The notes beneath the pieces were generated by a model, which ran no database searches, had not been told where the DNA came from, and saw only the letters and a program-made list of their open reading frames with translations. A stretch of 64,000 bases of DNA from Rouxiella badensis (GTDB lineage Bacteria; Pseudomonadota; Gammaproteobacteria; Enterobacterales; Enterobacteriaceae), in the NCBI RefSeq assembly GCF_002093665.1, contig NZ_MRWE01000006.1, forward strand, positions 62,001 to 126,000. The letters run 5' to 3'. Shown one piece after another: positions 45,842 to 58,142 of this stretch. Numbering within the stretch: the first letter of the stretch is position 1; each line of letters begins with the position of its first letter. The position numbers were made by a program, and so were the translations under genes.

Positions 45842-46096
45842 ATGACCCGCTGTAAAATTTTGACCACTATCCTGTTGCTGGCAGGCACCGCGTTTTACGC
45901 ACAGGCCGCAGAAGTTCCTTTAAGTGCCCCCGCTCAGCCTTGCGTGGAACATAATGCGTTTAATCAGAGCACAGACCATCAAGATATGGCCAATCCGTCG
46001 GGCCAAACCACGCATTTGTCGTCTGCCCACTGCCTGACTAGCATCCAAAGCAGTAACAACAATAAACTGTTCGGCAATAACGAACTGTTCAAATAA
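45842..46096 (+). CDS. Small secreted protein of unknown function
   Basis: Not recognised. An 84-residue product starting at ATG 45842 (MTRCKILTTILLLAGTAFYAQA), with a clear signal peptide cleaved probably after AQA. The mature part of about 62 residues is polar, rich in Asn, Ser, His and Gln, with two cysteines (QPCVEHN, AHCLTSI). The ribosome site is weak and it begins only 22 nt after the yhjX terminator, so expression is uncertain. Confidence 0.5.
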   Translation: MTRCKILTTILLLAGTAFYAQAAEVPLSAPAQPCVEHNAFNQSTDHQDMANPSGQTTHLSSAHCLTSIQSSNNNKLFGNNELFK

Positions 46097-46409
46097 CACC
46101 CCGCTGCTATCTCTTCCTGAATCTCTAATTAAGATCGATTCAGGATATTTCACGGCTTGTCTCCTTGGGCAATAATCGCCGGTAATTTCCTTTAATACAA
46201 TCACTTCAGAAATTAGTTATTCAATTATTGTTGCCAGAACGGTGTTTCTCAATTTAAGGGAAATAAGGTTTATGCTACTCTGCATTCGAATATTTTTAGC
46301 ATCCTGTATGGCAATTGAAAATGAATAAAACGTTAATTAATCTTTATATCAAATCAAACCCAGTACGATTCTCGTACAAGTATGAAATTACCCCTATATT
46401 AATCCATAG

Positions 46410-46423
46410 GTGATCCAAATCAC
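46410..46423 (+). promoter_or_regulatory. CRP site upstream of sdaC
   Basis: GTGATCCAAATCAC is a near-perfect GTGA-N6-TCAC palindrome, about 130 bp before sdaC. E. coli sdaCB depends on CRP. Confidence 0.65.
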
Positions 46424-46552
46424 GGACATTCATACTCCTCATGAGTATCATCCCGCCATCCAAAATCTGCCTCATTGTAGTGACGGCAGCTTTTAATATT
46501 GTGACTCAGTCTCTCATTTTGAGATGACGTAATTTTGTTCACCAGAGGTTAT

Positions 46553-47845
46553 ATGAGCAATTCTCAAGTAGAAGTACTTGCCCAGGAAGGCGTAGAAAAC
46601 ACCGGCGCTTGGCGTAAAACTGACACCATGTGGATGTTGGGGTTGTACGGGACGGCAATCGGCGCTGGCGTGCTTTTCCTGCCAATCAACGCCGGAATTG
46701 GTGGCCTTATTCCACTAATTATCATGGTTATTCTGGCTTTTCCAATGACCTTTTATGCCCATCGCGGCCTCACCCGATTTGTTTTATCAGGTAAGAATGC
46801 TGGGCAGGATATTACGGAAGTTGTGGAAGAGCATTTCGGAATTACCGCGGGCAAGTTTATTACCTTGCTCTACTTCTTTGCTATTTTCCCAATATTATTA
46901 GTTTACAGCGTCGCAATAACTAATACTGTTGAAAGTTTCATCACCCATCAAATGCATATGAATGCTCCGCCCCGTGCGTTATTAGCATTGATATTAATTG
47001 TTGCATTGATGGCTCTGGTTCACTTTGGCGAGCATCTTATTGTTAAGGCAATGAGCATTCTTGTTTATCCCTTTGTTATTGTTTTAATGGCGCTGTCGCT
47101 TTATCTCATTCCGCACTGGAATACCTCTATTTTCACCCACGTTTCATCCACCACAGGCGATGTAGGTCGCGGCATGTTGATGACGCTGTGGCTGGTTATT
47201 CCGGTGATGGTTTTCTCATTTAACCATTCGCCGATTATCTCCTCTTTCGCCGTGGCAAAACGCAAGGAATATGGCGACGAAGCAGAGAAAAAATGCTCTA
47301 AAATCCTCACTTTCAGTACGCTGATGATGGTTGTCACGGTGATGTTCTTTGTGTTCAGCTGCGTATTTAGCCTCTCTCCTGCTGACCTGATGGAAGCCAA
47401 AAAACAGAACATCTCAATTCTTTCCTACCTCGCCAACCATTTTCAGACACCGCTTATCGCCTATATTGCCCCGGTCATCGCCTTTATCGCTATCACCAAG
47501 TCGTTCCTCGGCCACTACCTGGGCGCGCGCGAAGGCTTTAACGGCATCGTGACCAAATCACTGCGCAGCCGCGGCAAGACAATCAGCAGCGCGAAAATGA
47601 ATCGCATTACGGCAGTATTCATGCTGCTTTCAACCTGGGCAATCTCCACGTTGAACCCAAGTATTCTGGGCCTGATTGAAACACTGGGCGGCCCAATCAT
47701 CGCGATGCTGCTGTTCCTTATGCCGATGTATGCGATTCGCAAAGTCCCGGCGATGAGAAAGTATTCAGGTCATATCAGCAACGGCTTTATCGTCATAATG
47801 GGCCTGATCGCAATGTCTGCGATTGTTTATAGCCTGTTCGGTTAA
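46553..47845 (+). CDS. sdaC: Serine transporter SdaC
   Basis: A 430-residue (E. coli 429) proton-serine symporter of the HAAAP family with about eleven helices: TMWMLGLYGTAIGAGVLFLPINAGIGG at the N-terminus. The start ATG 46553 lies behind AGAGG. It is 24 bp before sdaB, forming the serine uptake and degradation operon. The promoter region carries a CRP palindrome, another inverted repeat ATACTC/GAGTAT at 46432-46448 and TCTCA-TTT-TGAGA at 46512-46524, which may be operators. Confidence 0.96.
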   Translation: MSNSQVEVLAQEGVENTGAWRKTDTMWMLGLYGTAIGAGVLFLPINAGIGGLIPLIIMVILAFPMTFYAHRGLTRFVLSGKNAGQDITEVVEEHFGITAGKFITLLYFFAIFPILLVYSVAITNTVESFITHQMHMNAPPRALLALILIVALMALVHFGEHLIVKAMSILVYPFVIVLMALSLYLIPHWNTSIFTHVSSTTGDVGRGMLMTLWLVIPVMVFSFNHSPIISSFAVAKRKEYGDEAEKKCSKILTFSTLMMVVTVMFFVFSCVFSLSPADLMEAKKQNISILSYLANHFQTPLIAYIAPVIAFIAITKSFLGHYLGAREGFNGIVTKSLRSRGKTISSAKMNRITAVFMLLSTWAISTLNPSILGLIETLGGPIIAMLLFLMPMYAIRKVPAMRKYSGHISNGFIVIMGLIAMSAIVYSLFG

Positions 47846-47869
47846 TGCAGCAAGCCCGAGGGGACCACA

Positions 47870-49237
47870 ATGATTAGCGTTTTCGACATTTTTAAAATTG
47901 GTATCGGCCCGTCAAGCTCGCATACCGTCGGCCCAATGAAAGCGGGTAAGGCTTTTATGGATGAGCTCGCCGCAGCAGGTTTGCTGGCAAGCACTACGCG
48001 CCTGCAGGTGGATGTCTATGGCTCTCTGTCACTGACGGGGAAAGGACACCATACCGATATCGCCATCATTATGGGTCTCGCGGGCAATCTCCCCGATTCT
48101 GTTGATATCGATTCAATCGCACCGTTTATTGCCCAGGTTCAGCTTAGTGGTCGCCTGCCTCTGACCGCTTTCGGTAAAGAGGTCGACTTTGTGTTGCCGG
48201 ACAGCCTGAAGTTTCACGACAACAATCTGCCGCGCCATGAAAATGGCATGAAGATAAGCGCCTACGCTCAGGATACGTTGCTACACAGCCAGACCTATTA
48301 CTCTATCGGCGGCGGATTTATTGTCACCGATGCCGAGTTCGGCGAGAGTGAAATGAATCCCGTGACGGTGCCCTATCCGTTTAATTCAGCGGCAGATTTA
48401 CAGAAACACTGCGACGAGTCAGGTCTTTCACTCTCGGCCGTCATGATGCAGAACGAGCTGGCGCTAAACGACAAATCGTCGATTGAGGCACACTTTGCCG
48501 CCATCTGGCAGGTTATGAAAGAAGGCATCGAGCGAGGAATCCACACCGAAGGCATGCTGCCGGGTCCGATGAAAGTCAGACGACGCGCTGCGGCGCTGCG
48601 TAATATTCTGGTGACACAGGGTAAAAACAGCATCGACCCCATGGGCGTTGTCGACTGGATAAACATGTACGCGATGGCGGTTAATGAAGAAAATGCGGCG
48701 GGAGGCCGGGTCGTGACTGCGCCGACCAATGGTGCATGCGGGATAATTCCTGCCGTATTGACCTACTACGACCAGTTTATTCGCCCACTCAGCCCGGACG
48801 CCAGCGGGCGCTTCTTCCTCGCTGCCGGTGCGGTGGGCGCATTATTCAAGATGAATGCCTCGATTTCCGGCGCCGAAGTAGGCTGTCAGGGAGAAGTCGG
48901 CGTCGCATGCTCGATGGCAGCGGCAGGCCTCACAGAATTGCTGGGCGGTAACACGGTTCAGGTATTTATCGCTGCCGAAATCGCGATGGAACATCACCTC
49001 GGGCTCACCTGCGATCCGGTCGCCGGGCAAGTCCAGGTTCCTTGCATTGAGCGCAATGCTATTTCGTCGGTCAAGGCCGTTAACGCATCAAGAATGGCGT
49101 TGCGTCGCACCTGTAAGCCACAGGTTTGCCTCGATAAAGTCATTGATACCATGTACGAAACCGGTAAAGACATGAACGCCAAATACCGTGAAACCTCGCG
49201 CGGCGGTCTGGCTATTAAAGTCGTGCCCTGTCATTAA
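47870..49237 (+). CDS. sdaB: L-serine dehydratase 2
   Basis: A 455-residue [4Fe-4S] L-serine ammonia-lyase giving pyruvate and ammonia, the same length as E. coli SdaB. The N-terminal beta domain begins ISVFDIFKIGIGPSSSHTVGPM. The C-terminal catalytic domain has the cluster cysteine regions TNGACGIIPAV and GCQGEVGVACSM. It uses no PLP. Being an oxygen-labile Fe-S enzyme, it needs a working cluster assembly route, which here cannot be the complete Isc system. Confidence 0.97.
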   Translation: MISVFDIFKIGIGPSSSHTVGPMKAGKAFMDELAAAGLLASTTRLQVDVYGSLSLTGKGHHTDIAIIMGLAGNLPDSVDIDSIAPFIAQVQLSGRLPLTAFGKEVDFVLPDSLKFHDNNLPRHENGMKISAYAQDTLLHSQTYYSIGGGFIVTDAEFGESEMNPVTVPYPFNSAADLQKHCDESGLSLSAVMMQNELALNDKSSIEAHFAAIWQVMKEGIERGIHTEGMLPGPMKVRRRAAALRNILVTQGKNSIDPMGVVDWINMYAMAVNEENAAGGRVVTAPTNGACGIIPAVLTYYDQFIRPLSPDASGRFFLAAGAVGALFKMNASISGAEVGCQGEVGVACSMAAAGLTELLGGNTVQVFIAAEIAMEHHLGLTCDPVAGQVQVPCIERNAISSVKAVNASRMALRRTCKPQVCLDKVIDTMYETGKDMNAKYRETSRGGLAIKVVPCH

Positions 49238-49256
49238 CTGACACTTCCCCTTATCC

Positions 49257-49286
49257 AAAGGCTTACATGAAAAGTAAGCCTTTTTT
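49257..49286 (+). terminator. sdaB terminator
   Basis: AAAGGCTTAC/GTAAGCCTTT stem followed by TTT, 19 nt after the sdaB stop. Confidence 0.85.
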
Positions 49287-49374
49287 CTGCCTAAAATGCC
49301 AATACTGCGCTTTACACATCGATTCTTAACCTTACCGGACGATGACAAAACCATACATTAGGTTTGGTATCTTA

Positions 49375-49519
49375 AATTCATCGAGAGAAAGTGATGTCCC
49401 TGTGTGAATGTGTGAACCAGTAATGTAGTAGGCAGTTGTGATACCCCTGTAAGAACCCTGTTGTGTAGAAACCCTGTAGTACCCCTGTTATTTGCCCGCC
49501 GATGTGCGGGCTTTTTTTT
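49375..49519 (+). ncRNA. Candidate small RNA with CCCTGT repeats
   Basis: No open frame is credible here. The stretch ends in a textbook terminator (GCCCGC/GCGGGC stem at 49494-49511, then eight T residues). It contains five CCCTGT motifs at 49398, 49445, 49456, 49472 and 49483, the last four spaced 11, 16 and 11 nt. A short, terminator-ended transcript with repeated C-rich single-stranded motifs looks like a trans-acting sRNA that would bind G-rich ribosome sites. The 5' end is a guess, based on a possible -10 near TATCTT at 49369. Not matched to a known family. Confidence 0.45.
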
Positions 49520-49567
49520 ACCCATTTTTCGGCAAAGATTCCCCAATCTTTCAGAATGAAAGACAAC

Positions 49568-49598
49568 AAAAAGGCCTGTCATAATGACAGGCCTTTTT
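49568..49598. terminator. Bidirectional terminator
   Basis: A perfect 14-bp stem AAAAAGGCCTGTCA/TGACAGGCCTTTTT with a 3-nt loop. It separates the candidate sRNA from the minus-strand gene ending at 49778. The 180 bp between it and that gene hold nothing recognised. Confidence 0.85.
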
Positions 49599-49777
49599 GA
49601 TTAATCCCCTTTCCCGGCGCTTATCTCCGGCACTCGTTTAAAACGGCGTTAGCTCTGCAAGGGGATGAGTCTGATAATACGCCTCTGGCAGTTTGGTTTT
49701 TAACAATAATTGCTCTGCTAATAGTTACTCGCTTTACCACTTGTGTTTTCTGGAAATTTGTTGCTCTCGACACAGCA

Positions 49778-50458
49778 CTATCGCAGGTAGAGAGTCCTCT
49801 CCCATCTGTAGTCCGTAAGTACCAGCCGCAGAGTGGATAAAACTTCACCATAATCATCGGCAATATGGTCGATAACAAACTGACGCAGCGCGGTTGGCAT
49901 TCTTTCGGCGTTATAGCGCAACAGCGTGCTGTGCCAAAAAACCTGCGGTATGGCGCCTTTATGGCAGGCTAAGACTTCTTCGCGCACGCTCGACCCGAGC
50001 ACTCTGGCCGTAAGATCCTGCCTGCGCCAGTAGCTGTGCTCGTCGGGAAAACCGGCCAGCAAAATTTGATCTGCAAGCGCCAATAACCTCAGCCCGGAGA
50101 TATGCACTGGCTGGTCGGCGCAGCATTGTTCGAAAATAGTCAGCAGGTCGGGGCTGATATCCTGGGCCTTTTCCGGTCCGTATTTCTGCGTCCCAATAGC
50201 CAGATAGGTAAAGTGTATCGCCTCCGATGACATCACCTCGGCGAGCGAATCGCCTTCGGTTAGCTGCCTGAGCTGAGCCAGCAGTGCGAGAATTTTAGAG
50301 TTCAGCGGAGGTTTAATGGCGATGGTTTGACACAGCAGCGTAGGATGAAAAAATGGCGTGGCACGCCGCACACCTATATCCGCAGACTTTTGCCACAGCG
50401 CCTCGGTTCTGGACTGTGCATTATCGTAAGCCTGCTGAATTTCCTGTCTCCAGCCCAT
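49778..50458 (-). CDS. Unrecognised protein with 2H-phosphoesterase-like motifs
   Basis: A 226-residue cytosolic protein, family not recognised with certainty. Two H-x-T motifs about 94 residues apart (His82 in IHFTYLAIG, His176 in FWHSTLLRY), each next to a hydrophobic strand, are the signature layout of the 2H phosphoesterase superfamily (LigT, cyclic phosphodiesterases). It is 18 bp downstream of an Asp/Glu racemase-family gene, so the two are probably co-transcribed. Function and substrate are unknown. Confidence 0.6.
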   Translation of the reverse strand: MGWRQEIQQAYDNAQSRTEALWQKSADIGVRRATPFFHPTLLCQTIAIKPPLNSKILALLAQLRQLTEGDSLAEVMSSEAIHFTYLAIGTQKYGPEKAQDISPDLLTIFEQCCADQPVHISGLRLLALADQILLAGFPDEHSYWRRQDLTARVLGSSVREEVLACHKGAIPQVFWHSTLLRYNAERMPTALRQFVIDHIADDYGEVLSTLRLVLTDYRWERTLYLR

Positions 50459-50476
50459 GAAAACCTCTCGTCCACG

Positions 50477-51148
50477 TTAACTGTTTAGTAATTTCCTGAC
50501 GGCAAGTCCGGCCGCCAAGACCGGGTTCACCACCGGTATTGAGGTATAAGGGGCCACCAGCGCGGCAACGTCGGTAGTGGCCATGCCGGTGCAGGCCAAA
50601 GCAACCACCTTAGCGCCGTCTTTTTCACAGGCCAGCACCGCCTCGATAATCGCCGCTTTGCCCGCCTCGCTATGAATATCGTGGGTGCAGTTTACGCCCT
50701 TCGGCTGTCGATAAGTGCGCAGTCTGTCGTGTAAAACCTCATAAAATATTGCCGGTGCTCGCGGTTCGATCCCAATGGCCCCCACGCTGTGGCTGAAGGT
50801 AAGCGCCTGCTCACAACAGGACTGCCCGGCACCGACAACGGGAATGCTGAGCAACTGACGCAGCTGTTTTACCGCCGGATCCGAGGCACAGCTTATCAAA
50901 AGAATATCGTAGGATTTTTGCAGCTCAAGGCCGAGAGCCAGAAGTTTTGGCACGGCGAGCGCCAGCGTTTGCTCATCATGGATACCGTCATACTGCTCCG
51001 GCAGACAGTAAGTTGTCATCGCCAATTCTGGATGATTTGCAATGATAATATTCTGATGAATATCCAGGAAATCCTTATCCTGCGAGGTCACTACGCGTAT
51101 TAATGCAACCTTTGCCTGCGCTTGTTGTTTTAGTAATTCTGCGTTCAT
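50477..51148 (-). CDS. Aspartate/glutamate/hydantoin racemase family protein
   Basis: A 223-residue protein of the cofactor-independent Asp/Glu/hydantoin racemase superfamily. The two catalytic cysteines are seen in LLISCASDPAV (N-terminal half) and VALACTGMATTD (C-terminal half), each at the end of a strand in the repeated alpha/beta fold. Typical members racemise hydantoins or acidic amino acids, or isomerise maleate. It precedes the 2H-like gene, and an AraC remnant lies upstream. Confidence 0.8.
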   Translation of the reverse strand: MNAELLKQQAQAKVALIRVVTSQDKDFLDIHQNIIIANHPELAMTTYCLPEQYDGIHDEQTLALAVPKLLALGLELQKSYDILLISCASDPAVKQLRQLLSIPVVGAGQSCCEQALTFSHSVGAIGIEPRAPAIFYEVLHDRLRTYRQPKGVNCTHDIHSEAGKAAIIEAVLACEKDGAKVVALACTGMATTDVAALVAPYTSIPVVNPVLAAGLAVRKLLNS

Positions 51149-51172
51149 GCATTTTCCCCGGAATGAAGTCGG

Positions 51173-51294
51173 CTAATCAGCCGCACCCTCAGCGGCCTGC
51201 TGGCGATACTGTTTTGGTGAGCAGGACATAATACGCTTAAACGCGTGACTAAACGCACTGTCTGAATCATAACCCAAAGACTGACCGATGGAAG
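51173..51294 (-). pseudogene. 3' remnant of an AraC-family regulator
   Basis: Only the last 39 or so codons remain: [20 protein letters not shown] and MSCSPKQYRQQAAEGAAD, then stop at 51173. This is the second helix-turn-helix of an AraC regulator. Going upstream the similarity ends at about 51294, exactly where the neighbouring short-chain dehydrogenase remnant begins on the other strand. No start codon or N-terminal domain exists, so the gene is dead. Confidence 0.85.
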
Positions 51295-51957
51295 ATTAAC
51301 GGGGCAGGAATTATGATAGCGCCACTGACCCGCGACGCACGTGGCTATGAGTCACAGTTTTCCACTAACCATCTGGGGCATTTTCAGCTTACGGCGCGGC
51401 TGTTTCCGGCGTTAAGACAGGCAAACGGGGCCCGCGTGGTCTGCGTCTCTTCCGCCGGTCATCGCCTGTCAGACATTCACTTCGAAGATCCTAACTATTA
51501 TCACCGACCTTATGAAAAATGGCCGGCATACGGGCAGTCCAAAACGGCTAACGTTCTGTTTGCGCTAGCGTTAGACACGTTGGGTAAAAACGTTAGCGTA
51601 CGCGCTTTCTCCCTGCATCCCGGGGCAATATTTACCCCACTACTGCGCTTTATGGCCCATGAAGACTATGGTGTTGTGGGTGTCCTCAACGAGCAGGGTG
51701 AAATAAAAACCACCGCAGAAGCTGGATTCAAGACGCCGGAGCAAGGCGCGGCCACCGCCGTCTGGTGTGCAACCAGCCCGCAGTTGGAGGGTCGAGGTGG
51801 GGTGTACTGCGAAGACTGCGACATCGCCACACTAAAGATTGAAAAAGACGCCCTTCATGGCGTGATGCCGTGGGCGGTCGATGCTGAGTCTGCGCACAAG
51901 CTCTGGAAGTTAAGCGAACAACTCACCGGCGTCACCTTTAACCCCGATGAGTCGTAG
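51295..51957 (+). pseudogene. 3' remnant of a short-chain dehydrogenase/reductase
   Basis: The frame reads [17 protein letters not shown] and then [15 protein letters not shown], continuing through the catalytic YGQSK region (Tyr and Lys intact) to a stop at 51957. Typical SDRs of this sort (oxidoreductases of about 310 residues) have about 90 more N-terminal residues with the TGxxxGIG nucleotide-binding motif, which are absent here. The first usable ATG is at 51313 (214 residues). A product could be made but could not bind NAD(P). The left border coincides with the AraC remnant, pointing to a single deletion. Confidence 0.85.
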
Positions 51958-51963
51958 GGAGGC

Positions 51964-55392
<3,429 letters not shown>

Positions 55393-55404
<12 letters not shown>

Positions 55405-55426
55405 GCCTGCTTTCCAGTAACAATCC
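55393..55426 (-). promoter_or_regulatory. RAT, the BglG antiterminator RNA target
   Basis: On the minus strand GGATTGTTACTGG, AAAG, then CAGGCAAAACCTAAACC: nearly identical to the canonical E. coli bgl RAT sequence and overlapping the left arm of the terminator. No comparable site was found upstream of bglG, where E. coli has a second one. Confidence 0.88.
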
Positions 55427-55515
55427 TAACTTTCGGTAAACAGCATGCCCTGAGAGAAAGCTTTACTCAAGCACGCGTCTCACCGTCGTTTGGATTTTGT
55501 GAGCGATCTCTCGAA

Positions 55516-56508
<993 letters not shown>

Positions 56509-56559
56509 TTATTGAGTAAAATTGGGGTAGGGTTTGCGGGTTTTAAACAGGAGGCTGAA

Positions 56560-56829
56560 ATGAGCGAAGAAAATTTATCCCAAAGAATCGATCAACTGGA
56601 ACGCATCAACCGTGAGCTGTTGGTTCAAATATCTGCCATGCGCATGCTGTTTGGCAGCGTCGGCAACACCATGAATGCGCAGTTTGAAAATAGCTTCACG
56701 ACCGGGGTAAAAACCTTCGTGGAACGTGAGAAAGAAGCGTTGAACGCCAGCGAGATTGATGAGGCGTCGAAGAAATTCCGCACTGACGTGCTTAACTGCG
56801 TGTCTTCTCTGCTGCCAACCGTTATTTAA
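56560..56829 (+). CDS. Small coiled-coil protein of unknown function
   Basis: Not recognised. The start ATG at 56560 has an excellent CAGGAGG ribosome site 5 nt upstream, giving 89 residues. The N-terminus (MSEENLSQRIDQLERINRELLVQISAMRML) is a predicted coiled coil; the rest is helical and charged. It has no membrane segment and no signal peptide. It is divergent from bglG and followed by a strong hairpin, so it is probably its own transcript. Confidence 0.7.
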   Translation: MSEENLSQRIDQLERINRELLVQISAMRMLFGSVGNTMNAQFENSFTTGVKTFVEREKEALNASEIDEASKKFRTDVLNCVSSLLPTVI

Positions 56830-56836
56830 GTATCAA

Positions 56837-56866
56837 CACCCTGCATTTGTTCATTAATGCAGGGTG
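56837..56866 (+). terminator. Terminator of the coiled-coil gene
   Basis: A perfect 11-bp stem CACCCTGCATT/AATGCAGGGTG with an 8-nt loop, followed by GATTTTATC, 7 nt after the stop. It also lies after the convergent DUF1615 gene. Confidence 0.6.
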
Positions 56867-56889
56867 GATTTTATCAACAAAATAACGCG

Positions 56890-58047
56890 TTAACCTCGAG
56901 TCAGGCACTGACGTCTGCGCTCATCCACGCGCTGGGCAAACCAGGCGGTGGTCAGATTTCGGGTTATTTTCGGGCTGTTTAGCTCAATCCCCGGCAGCAT
57001 TTCTCGCGGCACCTTTTTACCCGCCGTTTTATCGGCGAGCGCAAACACTAACTTCCAGGTCGGCGTCTTCTCAAAATCGATTGACTCACCCAGCCTGAGA
57101 TCGCGAGAAATATCCGAATTACTCAGACTCAGCCTTTTACTCAGCCTGCGCACGGCCATTTCGGTTTTCCCCGTCGTATCGCTGTAGCTCACCACGTCGC
57201 CATCAAGCGCCAACTTTACCCCGGATAAACGACTCACCGCCTGCTGAAAGGCTGCATTTCGGCTGGCATAAAAACCCGCGTTATAGTCGGCGAAGCGGTA
57301 AATCGGCTCACTGTAGTGCGTCGGATAACCGAGCAAATGCGCGATACCGAAATACATGCCCCCTCTGCGGCTAAATACTTCGCGACGAATAGTGCCGTCA
57401 ATGGGATACGGGTAGCCACTCGCCTTAGATTCGGCAAAGGCGACACTGACCTGCATCGGGCCGCCGGTATGCACCGGATTAAGGTTGCCAAACAGCTTCT
57501 GCCCCATAGGCACCATGCCGATAAAGTCGTCGAAAATCGCGCTTAGCTCTTTCTCGCTGCGAACGTTGTCCAGGCGATCGCTATAGGACTTGCCGTTGGG
57601 AGAGTTGATTTTTAGCGCGGTATGAACCAAGAATGCAGGAATATGAACCTCGGCCGCCCGTCTATCTATCTCTTTCCAGGCGATTTTCCCCAAACCTGGC
57701 ACCGGCGCATTGGCGTTAAAGTTGGATTCTTGTTCAGTGACCGCCAATACGGCGCAGATATTTTCCGTCGTCGGGTCGATTTTTTGCGTGATAAACGCGG
57801 TGCTGATGTCCTTCGCCCATCCCTGTTTATCGGCAACGTTGGCCGGCATCAGTGACACAATATCCGCTCGTACCTGTTCAGGTCGCTGGGTGCTGACGGT
57901 ATTTTTTTCGGAACTGCATCCTGCGAGCAGTGAAAGAAGCAAAGCGCCAACCACCGGCTGCGTGCGCAGTTTCAGCAGAATGCGCGCACGGGGCAACAGT
58001 GCCACTTGGCGAGCGTTGTTGGTAAATAAAATGTTATTGAGCGTCAT
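56890..58047 (-). CDS. DUF1615 lipoprotein, YaiW-like
   Basis: A 385-residue lipoprotein. The lipobox is LLAGC (about Cys44), preceded by a long N-terminus, so the true start may be an alternative codon nearer the hydrophobic stretch VVGALLLSLLAGC. The DUF1615 body includes AVLAVTEQESNFNANAPVPGLGKIAW and GPMQVSVAFAESKA, resembling lysozyme-like folds. E. coli YaiW is a surface-exposed outer-membrane lipoprotein linked to SbmA and uptake of proline-rich peptides. Here sbmA is not next to it. Confidence 0.82.
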   Translation of the reverse strand: MTLNNILFTNNARQVALLPRARILLKLRTQPVVGALLLSLLAGCSSEKNTVSTQRPEQVRADIVSLMPANVADKQGWAKDISTAFITQKIDPTTENICAVLAVTEQESNFNANAPVPGLGKIAWKEIDRRAAEVHIPAFLVHTALKINSPNGKSYSDRLDNVRSEKELSAIFDDFIGMVPMGQKLFGNLNPVHTGGPMQVSVAFAESKASGYPYPIDGTIRREVFSRRGGMYFGIAHLLGYPTHYSEPIYRFADYNAGFYASRNAAFQQAVSRLSGVKLALDGDVVSYSDTTGKTEMAVRRLSKRLSLSNSDISRDLRLGESIDFEKTPTWKLVFALADKTAGKKVPREMLPGIELNSPKITRNLTTAWFAQRVDERRRQCLTRG

Positions 58048-58142
58048 GTTTTCCCTGAATAATCAAACCAGTCACCTGGTCCGATTATTCACAGAATGAA
58101 CGACAACAACAAAGCTTTTATTTACCAAGGTTGGCAGGAAAA

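Noticed and set aside
46272-46328. 18-codon frame MLLCIRIFLASCMAIENE upstream of sdaC
   Set aside because: Too short, ribosome-site spacing is poor and nothing else supports it.
51164-51960. Insertion sequence as the cause of the AraC/SDR truncation
   Set aside because: No transposase fragment, terminal inverted repeats or target duplication is visible at the junction; a plain deletion is simpler.
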